From DATFVJ01 sp963712955 (GTDB lineage: Bacteria > Actinomycetota > Actinomycetes > Streptosporangiales > Streptosporangiaceae): a stretch of 64,000 bases of DNA. Positions 16,828-25,300 of the stretch are shown here, in pieces. The position numbers and the translations under genes are program-made. Under the pieces are notes generated by a model, which saw only the letters and a program-made list of their open reading frames with translations, did no database searches and was not told where the DNA came from. The first letter of the stretch is position 1. Every line of letters starts with the position of its first letter. The stretch covers positions 186,001 through 250,000 of the forward strand of contig CAVQKF010000013.1 of NCBI GenBank assembly GCA_963712955.1, read 5' to 3'.

Positions 16828-16871
16828 CTTGGTGGGGACCCTGGCCGAGCGCAGGCGGACCAGGGCGGGAA

Positions 16872-17396
16872 CTAGGGCGAGGCGGTCGCCGACGTCCGCG
16901 TGAACAGCGGCGCGCTCAAGCCGAGGACCAGCGTTCCGACAAGGAGCAGGGCGCCGCCGAGGCCCGCACGGTACCAGCTGAAGCCCGCGAACGGTGTGCC
17001 CGGCAGGGTGAAGGCCCACAGGACATATGCGACGGTCGCGACAATGAGCTCCGGCCAGGGCCAGCGCGTCGGGTCAAGGGGCAGCGGAGCGCCGCTCGCC
17101 CGCAGTTGTGCGGCGAACAGCGCCCAGAGGGTCATTGGGGTAAAGGCCAGGAACACCCAGAAAGCCACCCACTGACCGGTACGGGACGGCGTGCCAGCGT
17201 CGGACACTGCCGCACCGATCGCGACGTAGACGGTGACAATCTCGGTCGGGATGTAGCCGACGATCGATTTCAGTGCCGCAAGGACCGCGGAGCCCTGGAA
17301 GGGCGGCGGGGACGGCGGCACGGGAGCGGCGGCCGTGGACAAGCTCGTGCCAAGCACCCGCGAGGCTGCCAGTTCGGACATGCGCAGGATGCTCAC
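16872..17396 (-). CDS. Four-helix membrane protein, unknown function
   Basis: A 174-residue protein with about four hydrophobic segments (IPTEIVTVYVAIGAAV, WVAFWVFLAFTPMTLWALF, LIVATVAYVLWAFTL, GALLLVGTLVLGL). No catalytic motif or domain was recognised. GTG 17396 has AGAGGT 4-5 nt upstream; an in-frame ATG at 17381 is possible. It is convergent with the ANTAR gene. Confidence 0.7.
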   Translation of the reverse strand: MSILRMSELAASRVLGTSLSTAAAPVPPSPPPFQGSAVLAALKSIVGYIPTEIVTVYVAIGAAVSDAGTPSRTGQWVAFWVFLAFTPMTLWALFAAQLRASGAPLPLDPTRWPWPELIVATVAYVLWAFTLPGTPFAGFSWYRAGLGGALLLVGTLVLGLSAPLFTRTSATASP

Positions 17397-17631
17397 GATG
17401 ACCTCTCAGTCCGTGGCGCCGAGTGGCCGCCCGTGCGTTGGCGCCTCCCTGCTGCCTATGCCGGGCCGGATTGGTCAGCGTCTCAAAGGACGACGCGCGG
17501 GAGTATTCTCCTGATCTTGGAGCGAAGGTCAAATTATGGCAAGGATGACGATCTGCGGCACAGGCTCTGAAGGCCGCGTTGTCAATAGCCGTTCGGCTGG
17601 CGGTGAGCGGTCATAGCGTGAGTGGCGTTGG

Positions 17632-17907
17632 TCACTCGCCGTGCCTTTCCAGGTAGCTGATGTAGAGGGGGCGCAGGTCCTCCGCGATGTCGCCTTCCCC
17701 CGAGGCGAGAGCATCAGCGATCAGCGCGCTCACCTTGATCACATCCCCGGTCGCGGCGTCCTCGTGCCCCTCCGTGGCCTCCGCCGCGGGTATGGCGCGG
17801 AGCAGTTCCCAGAGGAAGCCCGCGTCCAGATGACGTATGGCCCTGTGCACCGCCCGGTCATGCAACTCGCGCGAGGAGAGCGCCTCAAGGTCTTCACGCT
17901 TCCCCAT
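17632..17907 (-). CDS. Small conserved acidic cytoplasmic protein, unknown function
   Basis: A 91-residue protein starting MGKREDLEALSSRELHDRAV, with high Glu/Asp/Ala content and predicted helices throughout. ATG 17907 is preferred over the upstream TTG. It lies between the membrane protein and the LLM oxidoreductase. No family assigned. Confidence 0.6.
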   Translation of the reverse strand: MGKREDLEALSSRELHDRAVHRAIRHLDAGFLWELLRAIPAAEATEGHEDAATGDVIKVSALIADALASGEGDIAEDLRPLYISYLERHGE

Positions 17908-18121
17908 GGCGCAACCATACAAGGCACCTCATAGCGGCCGGACTCGGTTCACCGATCGCGGATCGGATCACGTCACCGCGACTCGCACGTGCGCGCGTCA
18001 GGGGTGAGCCAGCGCAGATCCGGGCGCGGCCTGCACCGTAGGATCGGAGCCGCCATCAGACCCGGCGCCCTTCACCCCGGGAGGCGATGCCGCGGAACCG
18101 CGGTGCGAAGGAGGAAGCGGA

Positions 18122-19096
18122 ATGGCTGCGACCGAGCGCACGAAGCGCTGGGGCATGACCCTCCCGCTGCCGCAGGTACCACTCGCCGAGCAGCGTGGCA
18201 TCGTGGCCAGGCTCAGCGACCTCGGCTATACGGACGCGTGGTCGTCCGAGGTCACCTCCACCGACGCCTTCGCGCCGCTGGTGCTCGCCAGCCAGTGGGC
18301 GCCCCAGTTGCGGCTCGGCACCGCGATCGCGCCGATCTACACACGCGGCCCTGCCCTGCTCGCCATGAGCGCGGCGACGCTGGCGAGCGTCGCGCCCGGG
18401 CGTTTCGTGCTCGGGATCGGGACCTCGTCGCCGGCGGTGGTCGAGCAATGGAATGGGATCCCGCTCGAAAAGCCCTACCAGCGGGCGCGTGACATGCTGC
18501 GGTTCCTGCGTGCCGCACTCGCAGGGGAGAAGGTGACCGCGCAATATGAGACCTTCAGCGTGCGCGGGTTCCGCCTGGATCTCCCGCTCCCTTCGCCTCC
18601 CTCGCTCGCGCTTGCCGCGCTGCGCCCTGGAATGATCAAACTGGCCGCGGCGGAGGCCGATGGTGTCATCACCAACTGGCTGTCCCCAGCCGACGTCCTG
18701 CAGGTGCGCGACGCGGCCGGCCAAGGCCCCGAGCTCATTGCCCGCGTGTTCGTGTGCCCCACCCCGGACCCCGAGACTGCTCGCGGCATTGGCCGACGGC
18801 TGATCGCGAGCTATCTCACGGTGCCCGTCTATGCCGCGTTCCATGCCTGGCTCGGCAGAGGGGACGCGCTTGCGGCCATGCAGGCGGCGTGGGCGGCGGG
18901 CGACCGCAAGCAGGCACTGGCCGAGATCACTGACAAGGTCGTCGATGACCTGATCGTGCATGGCACGCCCGAGGCGTGCCATGCACGCGTCGCCGAGTAC
19001 CAAGCGCACGGCCTCGACACTCCGGTCATCATGATCATTCCCGCGCCTGGCGTGGACGTCGCGCAAGCCGCTGCGGATCTGGGGCGGGACAGCTGA
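18122..19096 (+). CDS. LLM-class F420-dependent oxidoreductase
   Basis: A 324-residue TIM-barrel oxidoreductase of the luciferase-like group, TIGR03841 (Rv3093c-like) type by sequence pattern. Recognisable parts are WGMTLPLPQVPLAEQRGIV at the start, LGYTDAWSSEVTSTDAFAPL, and RFVLGIGTSSPAVVEQWNG, the flavin/F420-binding strand. Such enzymes use F420 or FMN for hydride transfer to unknown substrates. ATG 18122 has AAGGAGGAAGCGGA before it. It is transcribed toward nudC; an inverted repeat between them is a likely shared terminator. Confidence 0.9.
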   Translation: MAATERTKRWGMTLPLPQVPLAEQRGIVARLSDLGYTDAWSSEVTSTDAFAPLVLASQWAPQLRLGTAIAPIYTRGPALLAMSAATLASVAPGRFVLGIGTSSPAVVEQWNGIPLEKPYQRARDMLRFLRAALAGEKVTAQYETFSVRGFRLDLPLPSPPSLALAALRPGMIKLAAAEADGVITNWLSPADVLQVRDAAGQGPELIARVFVCPTPDPETARGIGRRLIASYLTVPVYAAFHAWLGRGDALAAMQAAWAAGDRKQALAEITDKVVDDLIVHGTPEACHARVAEYQAHGLDTPVIMIIPAPGVDVAQAAADLGRDS

Positions 19097-19109
19097 AAGC
19101 CGCTCGCGA

Positions 19110-19150
19110 TGCCGCGGGCTGAGCCGTGCATGCAGGGGCGGCCCGCGGCA
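19110..19150. terminator. Inverted repeat between convergent LLM and nudC genes
   Basis: TGCCGCGGGC (19110-19119) and its complement (19141-19150) enclose a 21-nt loop between the two converging stops. A bidirectional terminator is likely, although no T tract is seen. Confidence 0.5.
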
Positions 19151-19165
19151 GCCGACCGCTGAGGT

Positions 19166-20323
19166 TCACCAGCGGCCGGGAAGCGGGGCCCCGTACCATG
19201 CCTCGATGATCCGGTGAGCGATAGAGACCGGAGGCGGCAGCAGAATCTCACCGGCCCCGATCGCGGCCTGCAGGTCTTCGCGGCTGTACCAGCGCGCCTC
19301 GGCGATCTCATCGTGGTCAACGCGGATCGGCTGTTGGCCCTGCCCATCCTCGATTGCCCGCGCGGAGAAGCCCAGCATCAGGCTCTGCGGCATCGGCCAC
19401 GGCTGGCTGCCGAGATAGTGGAAGTCGCCGACCGAGATGCCTACCTCCTCACGCACCTCGCGGGCCACCGCCTGCTCGACCGACTCCCCCGGCTCCACGA
19501 AACCGGCCAGGATCGACACCCTCTTGTCTGGCCACTTCTGGTTCCTGGCCAGCACACAGCGACCGGCCGAATCGAGCACAAGCATGATCACCGCCGGATC
19601 AACCCGCGGAAAGTGCTCGCTGCCATCCTGCGGACACACCCGGGTGTGACCAGCCGAAGCCAGCCGGGTAGAAGCACCGCACCGTGGGCAATGGCCGTGC
19701 GTGGCGTGCCAGTTCGCGAGCGCTGCCGCGTGGGTGAACAGCCCTGCGTCCCTGTCACCTAGCAGCGCCCCAACCTGGCGCAGCCCGACCCGCATTACCC
19801 GGTCGGCGGGGCCGTCGCCCGCGTTGGGCACAGGGCCGGGGCCGGGCGCCTTGTCAGCGCCGGCATCCTTGCCGGTACCGAAATCCCGAGCGTGGCCGGA
19901 AGACGGCTCCCCATCGGGAAGCGGTCCGAGCACCGCGAAATACGCGGCGCCTGCCGCATCCACGCCGAGAAGTATCCGATCGCCGTCCGGCGCTGCCGCA
20001 GGCGACACCAGGATCAGCTCGGCGCCGCCGGCACCCACGGACCCGCCGCCACCTCCACCTACCGCGCCAGCGCCGCCGAAGGTGCCTCCCGCTCTCCCGG
20101 AGCCGCCGTCCCGCCCGGCGGGCAGCCGCACCAGGGTCTGCCCATCCTCGATGACGAGTACTTGCGTCCGCGGATCCGCCCACGCGTCCGCGAGCCACCG
20201 CGCGTCGTGGCGGCGGTGTGCCACCCGGTCCAATGTGCCACGGGCAAGCGCAAGCAGCCCGAGCCGGAGCGCGCCGTCATTCCCGCTCACCAAGCCAGCC
20301 ACCACTTCCCGTTCACTGCGCAC
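19166..20323 (-). CDS. nudC: NADH pyrophosphatase (NAD+ diphosphatase) NudC
   Basis: A 385-residue Nudix hydrolase that cleaves NAD(H) to NMN(H) and AMP; relatives also remove NAD caps from RNA. The zinc ribbon is CPRCG...RVCPQDGSEHFPR, with three cysteines and Asp/Gln where E. coli has the fourth. The Nudix box is intact (GFVEPGESVEQAVAREVREE, then VGI). SQPWPMPQSLMLGF is the NADH-specific signature with Met in place of the usual Phe. The N-terminal half contains a Gly-rich insert (GGGGGSVGAGG), longer than usual. GTG 20323 is the start, with AGAGG immediately upstream. Its position near uvrD2/mrx1 matches mycobacteria. Confidence 0.93.
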   Translation of the reverse strand: MRSEREVVAGLVSGNDGALRLGLLALARGTLDRVAHRRHDARWLADAWADPRTQVLVIEDGQTLVRLPAGRDGGSGRAGGTFGGAGAVGGGGGGSVGAGGAELILVSPAAAPDGDRILLGVDAAGAAYFAVLGPLPDGEPSSGHARDFGTGKDAGADKAPGPGPVPNAGDGPADRVMRVGLRQVGALLGDRDAGLFTHAAALANWHATHGHCPRCGASTRLASAGHTRVCPQDGSEHFPRVDPAVIMLVLDSAGRCVLARNQKWPDKRVSILAGFVEPGESVEQAVAREVREEVGISVGDFHYLGSQPWPMPQSLMLGFSARAIEDGQGQQPIRVDHDEIAEARWYSREDLQAAIGAGEILLPPPVSIAHRIIEAWYGAPLPGRW

Positions 20324-20386
20324 CCTCTGCGTCCCGCTCAGCGGCCCGCTCCCCGAGCCCGCTCACCAGCCCACGGCCAGACCGCC

Positions 20387-20518
20387 CGCTGGGCCGTTCA
20401 CTGATCGCCACCCGCCCCGCCGGCCAGGCCCGCTGGGCCGTTCACTGATCGCCACCCGCCCCGCCGGCCAGGCCCGCTGGACCGTTCACTGATCGCCACC
20501 CGCCCCTGCGGCCAGGCC
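20387..20518. repeat. Three tandem 44-bp repeats spanning a stop codon
   Basis: Units at 20387-20430, 20431-20474 and 20475-20518 begin CGCTGGGCCGTTCACTGATC. The third unit includes the C-terminal codons and stop of the M20 peptidase remnant; the other two repeat that stop region downstream. Confidence 0.9.
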
Positions 20519-21240
20519 TGCTTTGCCGACTGCGGCAAGTTCCTCCCACAGGTAGGCGGCTGCCTCGGCGCCCTTCAGTAGCAGCGGCATCTGGACCTTC
20601 TCGTTAGGCGCGTGGATGCGATCAGAATCCAGCCCAACCGCCATGAACACCAGCGGGGCGCCGAGAATGCCCGCGAGGTCGGCCTCCGGCCCGCTACCTC
20701 CTTCCCGGGTGAAAAGCACCTCCTGCCCGAATGCCCGCTGCATCGCGCCGCGTGCGGCCCGCACCGCGGGTGAGCCTATGCCGGAGGAGCACGGCCGCAC
20801 CCCTGGGCCGCTGAACGTCACCCGGGCCTCGATACCCGGCGGCGTCTTCGCCTCGACGTACTCGCGCAGCGCGGCCCCCACACCGTTGATCTCCGCGGTC
20901 GGGCGCGCCCAGATGCGTTCCAGCGTGGAGTAACCGGCCTCGCCCGCGGCTGCCCGGCTGCCTCCCGCCGTGGCCAGCCACTTCTTCTGGTCGAACGGCA
21001 GCCGGCCGAGGGGTTCACGTTCGGCGCCTGCCTGCTGCCATCCGGCGAGGCGGTGAGGCAGGCCGGCACACCGAGCGCGTGGAACAGGACCTGCCCCTTA
21101 TCATCCGACGCGCCTCGGCCAAGGATCTGCTTCCCGCGCTCGGTCGGGGTGAACGGGTCGAAATCCCACTCATCAAGCGGCTGCACCGGCTGTACGTCGT
21201 GATGCCCATAGATCAGAACGGCCGGTGCTGGCTCAGCCGC
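20486..21240 (-). pseudogene. M20-family metallodipeptidase, internally deleted
   Basis: Only the two ends of an M20 peptidase remain. The N-terminal piece (around 21240-21080) has the zinc-site sequence AVLIYGHHDVQPVQPLDEWD and GRGASDDKGQ. The C-terminal piece, in a different frame, has AALREYVEAKTPPGIEARVT, EGGSGPEADL and GLDSDRIHAPNEK, including the C-terminal metal ligands. The roughly 200 residues between them, with the dimerisation domain, are missing, and the start is replaced by unrelated sequence. Deletion and frame change make it inactive. Confidence 0.85.
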
Positions 21241-21718
21241 GCGCCGCTCATCGGCAGGCCGCTGGGTAAAATCCGGCCCACCCCGGTACCGCGCGGGAGG
21301 CACCGGTCTGTCCAACGCAGGGTTATACGACACGTGTCTTCCACGCCTCCGGCGTGCCCCCTCGTTGACCAGGACCCGAGTCCTGTGGCGGTCTCTCGTG
21401 CTCCGTTTGCGTCTCCCCCGTTCCGTCCGGTCGTGTTGGCAAATCCGTTAGCGAAACAGGCACCTGACCTTTGCCATTATCGTCATCCGCCCAGGCCACG
21501 TGCATCGCCCGTTCTGGCGAGATGCCGACCACCCTACGCGGCAAGAAGCCAACCCTCTGAGCGGATCAACAGTGAGTGGCCCTTGACCTGCCCCCTCGCG
21601 CGCGGCTCAGAACCGATCTGAACGTCGGTTCCAGCGGGCCGCCCACCGCGCCGATCCTTCCGCACGGGGGCAGAGGCCATAGCAGACCGTTTTCGGCGCG
21701 TCGCCGGGTTATAACCGC

Positions 21719-22133
21719 TTAATGCCCGTGGCGACGCAGTCCTGCCGCTTGGGCACTATCTCCTATGATTCCCAGTGCCCAATCCAGATCCTCCCGGTGA
21801 ACGCCTGCAGGCTTCGCTACACCTCGTTCAAATTCGTTCCAGCAAGTCTCTAGGGCCGCCAGTCGGGCCTCCACCACGTTCTTCGACCGCGCGGCTGCCG
21901 ACAAGTATGTGACCGTCGTTGCTGAGAGCCACCGCAATCATGCGGCCAAGCTTCCGGTCCTTACGCTCAAATACTAGGTGCAAACATTGAAACAGCCAGC
22001 CGTGGACCCTCCGATTATCAACACGCTCGAACCGCTGCAAATGTGTGACTACAGTTCTCAGTACCTTCTTATCTGCGTCTCTTACCCCCAATAGCAAGGC
22101 ATCAATAGTCAACGGAATATGCGCGAATGTGTC
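21719..22133 (-). pseudogene. Unknown protein, frameshifted, lower GC than neighbours
   Basis: Two overlapping frames look like one gene: VLRTVVTHLQRFERVDNRRV then HGWLFQCLHLVFERKDRKLG up to about 21860, and after a frame change RLAALETCWNEFERGVAKPA to the stop at 21719. Base composition is clearly less GC-rich than the surroundings, suggesting transfer. It continues in frame from the broken acetyltransferase upstream, past a stop at 22134. No family recognised. From 21241 to 21718 no gene can be supported. Confidence 0.45.
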
Positions 22134-22385
22134 TTAGATGGGGGCGTCTTCCCAGGGCTGTATCTGGCCGATTTTGTGGTATCCGCAGGGCGGCCGTAGG
22201 CGCGGCGGGCAGGGTCGGCTTCAGGTTCGGGGCGGACGGTGAGGGTAACGCGTTCGGAGGTGAGCCCGTGGAGCAGGCCGGCGTGGAGGCGGGTGCCGAC
22301 GCCGCTTCTCCGGAAGGGTCCGCGGACGGCTAGCTCGTTGATCACGAAGGTTCGGTACCTGGTCTCCCACGAGGGTCGCAGCCCA
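22134..22385 (-). pseudogene. GNAT acetyltransferase C-terminal fragment
   Basis: RTFVINELAVRGPFRRSGVG is the acetyl-CoA-binding strand and loop of GNAT enzymes, followed by TLTVRPEPEADPARRAYG. After a frame change near 22195 the typical ending GYHKIGQIQPWEDAPI follows, where a TAA stop (22134-22136) replaces the usual tyrosine codon. The N-terminal half is missing. Confidence 0.75.
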
Positions 22386-22485
22386 CCGCAGGTGGGTAGA
22401 ATCCGGCCCCGCCCCGGCGTCACAGCGCGGCTTGGCATTTGGACTGCCACGGCTGGGCCGGTGCTGGTCATAGTGGGCTTAGCGG

Positions 22486-22968
22486 TCATCGGGTCGGCCA
22501 GTCGAGCCGGAACCAGACGAGGGTCCGTTGTGTCCGCCCGTGGGTGGGGCCGACCTGGTCGTGCCATCCGTGGTGGCCCCATTGGGTGGCCATGAGTTCG
22601 ATCAGTTCGAGACCCCTGCCGCAGTCGGCTAACTCGGCGGGTGCGTGGGTGCCGGTGGCGGGGATGGTGCTGGAGCCGTCGTCGATGACCGCGATATAGG
22701 CTGCGGCGGTGCCGGGCCAGATGATCACGTCGAACTTCCCGTGCCCGGCGGTGCGGCTATGGGTGAGGGCGTTGGTGACTAACTCGCTGGCCAGCAGGAC
22801 GGCGGTGTCTGTGAGTGGGCAGCCGTTCAGGGTCCGGGCGACGAATCGGCGTGCGTGCCGGGCCTGGTCGGGTCGGCCGGGGAACACCCGGAGGATGGGC
22901 TTGGCGACCTGGCGGGCTGCGGCGAGCAGGTCGGCAAGGTCGGGTGTGGTCGGTTCCGATCGGCACAT
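22486..22968 (-). CDS. ATP-binding protein, anti-sigma-kinase-like HATPase
   Basis: A 160-residue GHKL-fold protein. Visible boxes are LLASELVTNALTHS (N box, metal/ATP binding), IAVIDDGSSTIP (G1 region) and CGRGLELIELMATQWG (G2 region). Actinobacterial proteins of this size resemble RsbW-type serine kinases but often lack proven kinase activity. It is divergent from an XRE/DUF5753 gene followed by DUF397; this trio is a common actinobacterial regulatory module. ATG 22968 is chosen; upstream codons look non-coding. Confidence 0.8.
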   Translation of the reverse strand: MCRSEPTTPDLADLLAAARQVAKPILRVFPGRPDQARHARRFVARTLNGCPLTDTAVLLASELVTNALTHSRTAGHGKFDVIIWPGTAAAYIAVIDDGSSTIPATGTHAPAELADCGRGLELIELMATQWGHHGWHDQVGPTHGRTQRTLVWFRLDWPTR

Positions 22969-23159
22969 TCGGGTCACCACCGGTTGGGCACGCTCGGCGT
23001 CGGGAGCAGGTCTATGCTGACGAACATCATTCTTGATCTCTCGATTCTGCAATTTAGCAGTTTTGCCATATCGCAACAAGGTGTAGTGTGAGACCGGTGT
23101 CGCGCGTGGTGACGAAGGCCGCCGGCCAGCCCGGCGGGTGAGACAGGGAGGGACCCGCC

Positions 23160-24005
23160 GTGCCAAGCCCATCCGTCCGGGGCCGCCGCGTGGCCGCCGA
23201 GCTGGCCCGGCTGCGTGAGGCAGCCGGCCTGAGCCGCGAAGACGTCGCGGAGCGGCAGGGCTGGTCGGTCTCGAAGGTGTGGCGCATCGAGACCGGGCGC
23301 TCCCGTGCCCACCACGGCGATGTCTCGGACCTGCTCAACCTGTACGGCGTCAGCGGCAGCGACCGCGAGCCGCTAATCAAGCTGGCCCGGGAAGCGCGCC
23401 GCCGTGGCTGGTGGCACAGCTACGCTGACGTGCTCGCCGAGGGCTTCGACACCTACGTGGACCTGGAAATCCAGGCATCGTCGATCCGCACCTATGAGGT
23501 GCAGCTCGTGCCCGGCCTGCTGCAGACCGAGCCGTACGCGCGGGCGGTGCTCAGCGCCGCCTGGGTCACCGCCGAGCAAAGCGAGATAGACCGGCGGGCC
23601 GCCGTCCGGATGCGCCGGCAGGAGATGATCGCGAGCAAGCAGGACGGGCCGCAGTTGTGGGCGGTGCTGGACGAGACGGTGCTGCGGCACCCGGTCGGCG
23701 GCGCCGACGTGATGCGCGAGCAGCTCGGCCTGCTGCTCGAAACGGGTGAGCAGCCGAACGTGACACTGCAAGTGCTGCCGCACCGCGTCGGTGCGCACGC
23801 GGCGATGCTCGGCGCGTTCGTGATCCTGGGCTTCGCCGAACCAGACCGGCCGGTGGTGTACCTGGAGACCGATACAAGTAGCTTGTATCTGGAAGAAGAA
23901 GCCGAGATCGATCGTTACGTGCTCATTTTTGATCATCTTCGTGCGGCTGCTCTCGGCCCGAAGGAGTCTGCGGCGTTCGTGTCCCAGATCAGGCGCGAAC
24001 TGTAG
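23160..24005 (+). CDS. XRE-family regulator with DUF5753 domain
   Basis: A 281-residue regulator. Residues 10-65 are a helix-turn-helix (AELARLREAAGLSREDVAER, QGWSVSKVWRIETGRS). Residues 90-270 are the DUF5753 ligand-like domain (YEVQLVPGLLQTEPYARAVL, PNVTLQVLPHRVGAHAAMLG). GTG 23160 has AGGGAGGG upstream. It is followed after 13 bp by DUF397, its usual partner, which the regulator is thought to bind in WhiJ/BldB- and Scr1/Scr2-type systems. Confidence 0.92.
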   Translation: MPSPSVRGRRVAAELARLREAAGLSREDVAERQGWSVSKVWRIETGRSRAHHGDVSDLLNLYGVSGSDREPLIKLAREARRRGWWHSYADVLAEGFDTYVDLEIQASSIRTYEVQLVPGLLQTEPYARAVLSAAWVTAEQSEIDRRAAVRMRRQEMIASKQDGPQLWAVLDETVLRHPVGGADVMREQLGLLLETGEQPNVTLQVLPHRVGAHAAMLGAFVILGFAEPDRPVVYLETDTSSLYLEEEAEIDRYVLIFDHLRAAALGPKESAAFVSQIRREL

Positions 24006-24018
24006 GAATGGAGGGCGC

Positions 24019-24231
24019 GTGACCGACAACGACGTGTCCCGTGCCATCTGGTGCAAGAGCAGTTACAGCGGCGGCACTGGCGGCAACTGTGTGCAGGTCG
24101 CCCGGAACCTGCCCGGCATCGTCGCCGTCCGTGACTCGAAAGATCCACACGGCGCGGTGCTGGTCTTCGCGCCAAGCGACTGGAAGGCCTTCACTTCCGA
24201 GGTGACAAAGGGCCGGTTCGACCTCACCTGA
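24019..24231 (+). CDS. DUF397 partner protein
   Basis: A 70-residue DUF397 protein: WCKSSYSGGTGGNCVQVA, VAVRDSKDPHG and LVFAPSDWKAFTSEV are the conserved blocks. GTG 24019 follows GGAGGG closely. DUF397 proteins act together with the adjacent DUF5753 regulator, as antitoxin-like or modulating partners; the exact effect here is unknown. Confidence 0.92.
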   Translation: MTDNDVSRAIWCKSSYSGGTGGNCVQVARNLPGIVAVRDSKDPHGAVLVFAPSDWKAFTSEVTKGRFDLT

Positions 24232-24271
24232 GCCGCGCTGACGCTGCGATAGCTGCCGGCGTCGGCGGTTT

Positions 24272-24335
24272 TTGACCTTGACCTTGACCTTTGTTTGTTG
24301 ACCTTGACCCTTGACCTTTGTTCTTGACCTTGACC
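24272..24335. repeat. Eight copies of TTGACC in 64 bp
   Basis: TTGACC starts at 24272, 24278, 24284, 24298, 24304, 24311, 24324 and 24330, all in the same direction. They lie in the 320-bp gap between DUF397 and the replication-relaxation remnant. They could be binding sites or simple slippage products; no gene lies in the gap. Confidence 0.85.
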
Positions 24336-24551
24336 TGTTGTGATGTGCAAGCAGGGGCGGCGCGGCGGCCCGAAGGGCCGATCACAGCGGGTGAACAGTG
24401 GCGGAACGCGATGTTGGCGGTTGTGGGGTGGTTGTGCGCCGGGTGTCGGGGTGGTGTGGGGTGGTTGTGACACGCTTGTGACTGGGCGGGTGCCTTCCGT
24501 GGTGGCGGGAGGTGACGGGGTCCTTCCGCGTGGCGTGATGATGGTTGGCTG

Positions 24552-25300
24552 TTGCGGGCGGGGAACGCTCCGCTGGAGGGGCGGCGGGCGGACGCGGGCT
24601 TGATCCGGTTATCGGATCGGGATGTGCGGGGGTTGTTGTGGTGCGGGCAGATGTACGGGGTGCGGGCGGACCTGTTATCCGGGTTGCTGGGGTGGGCGGG
24701 GCGGCGACGCGTCAGGTGCATATGCGGTTGGCGGCGGGCGGGGCTGGCGGAGACGGGGGGCTTGGGGCCGGGGCCGTTGTGGTGCTGGCTGACCGGGCCG
24801 ACCTGGAGGTGTGCGGGCTGCCGTTCGAGCCGCACCCCGCGGCGCTGGCACGGTTGCGGCACGTGCACGCGGCGGGGGCGGTGCGGCTGGCGTTCGAGGG
24901 CTGGGCGAATTGGCGGCAGGCGGGGGCGTGGCGGCCCGAGCGTGAGCTTCGGTGGCGGCTGGGGGCCGGTGTCGGGCGGGCGGGTCATGTGCCCGATTTC
25001 GAGATCCTGTGGCCGGACGGGGACCAGGCGTATGCGGGCCAGGTCTGGTGTGCCGAGGTGGAGTTAACGGCGAAGACGGTGGACCGGACGGCGCGCATCA
25101 TGTCGGCGCTGCTGGCCCGCACCGCCGATTACGGCGACGAGGACAGCGGGCCCACTGGCGGGAGGCCGCGTTACGCCCGGGTGGTGTATGTGGTGACGCC
25201 GGGAGCGCGGGCGACGGTGGAGCGCGCGCGCTCGACGTTGGCGGTACCGGCGGCGGGGCGGGTCGAGGTGCGGGATCTTCCGGCTGGGGCGGTGTCGTGA
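24552..25300 (+). pseudogene. Replication-relaxation family protein, one frameshift
   Basis: This family of actinobacterial mobile elements carries a winged-helix N-terminus and is thought to act in replication or transfer. The N-terminal part (LIRLSDRDVRGLLWCGQMYG, AGLAETGGLGPGPLWCWLTG) is in one frame. From about 24800 the rest continues in another (EVCGLPFEPHPAALARLRHV, HVPDFEILWPDGDQAYAGQV, VELTAKTVDRTARIM, ARVVYVVTP, RVEVRDLPAGAV). A single-base indel near 24790-24810 explains it. The stop overlaps the start of the coupling ATPase (TGATG), so the original genes formed an operon. Confidence 0.7.

Noticed and set aside
22486..24231. Novel toxin-antitoxin or phage-defence system
   Set aside because: The ATP-binding/XRE-DUF5753/DUF397 trio is a very common actinobacterial regulatory module; nothing here shows a toxin or nuclease.
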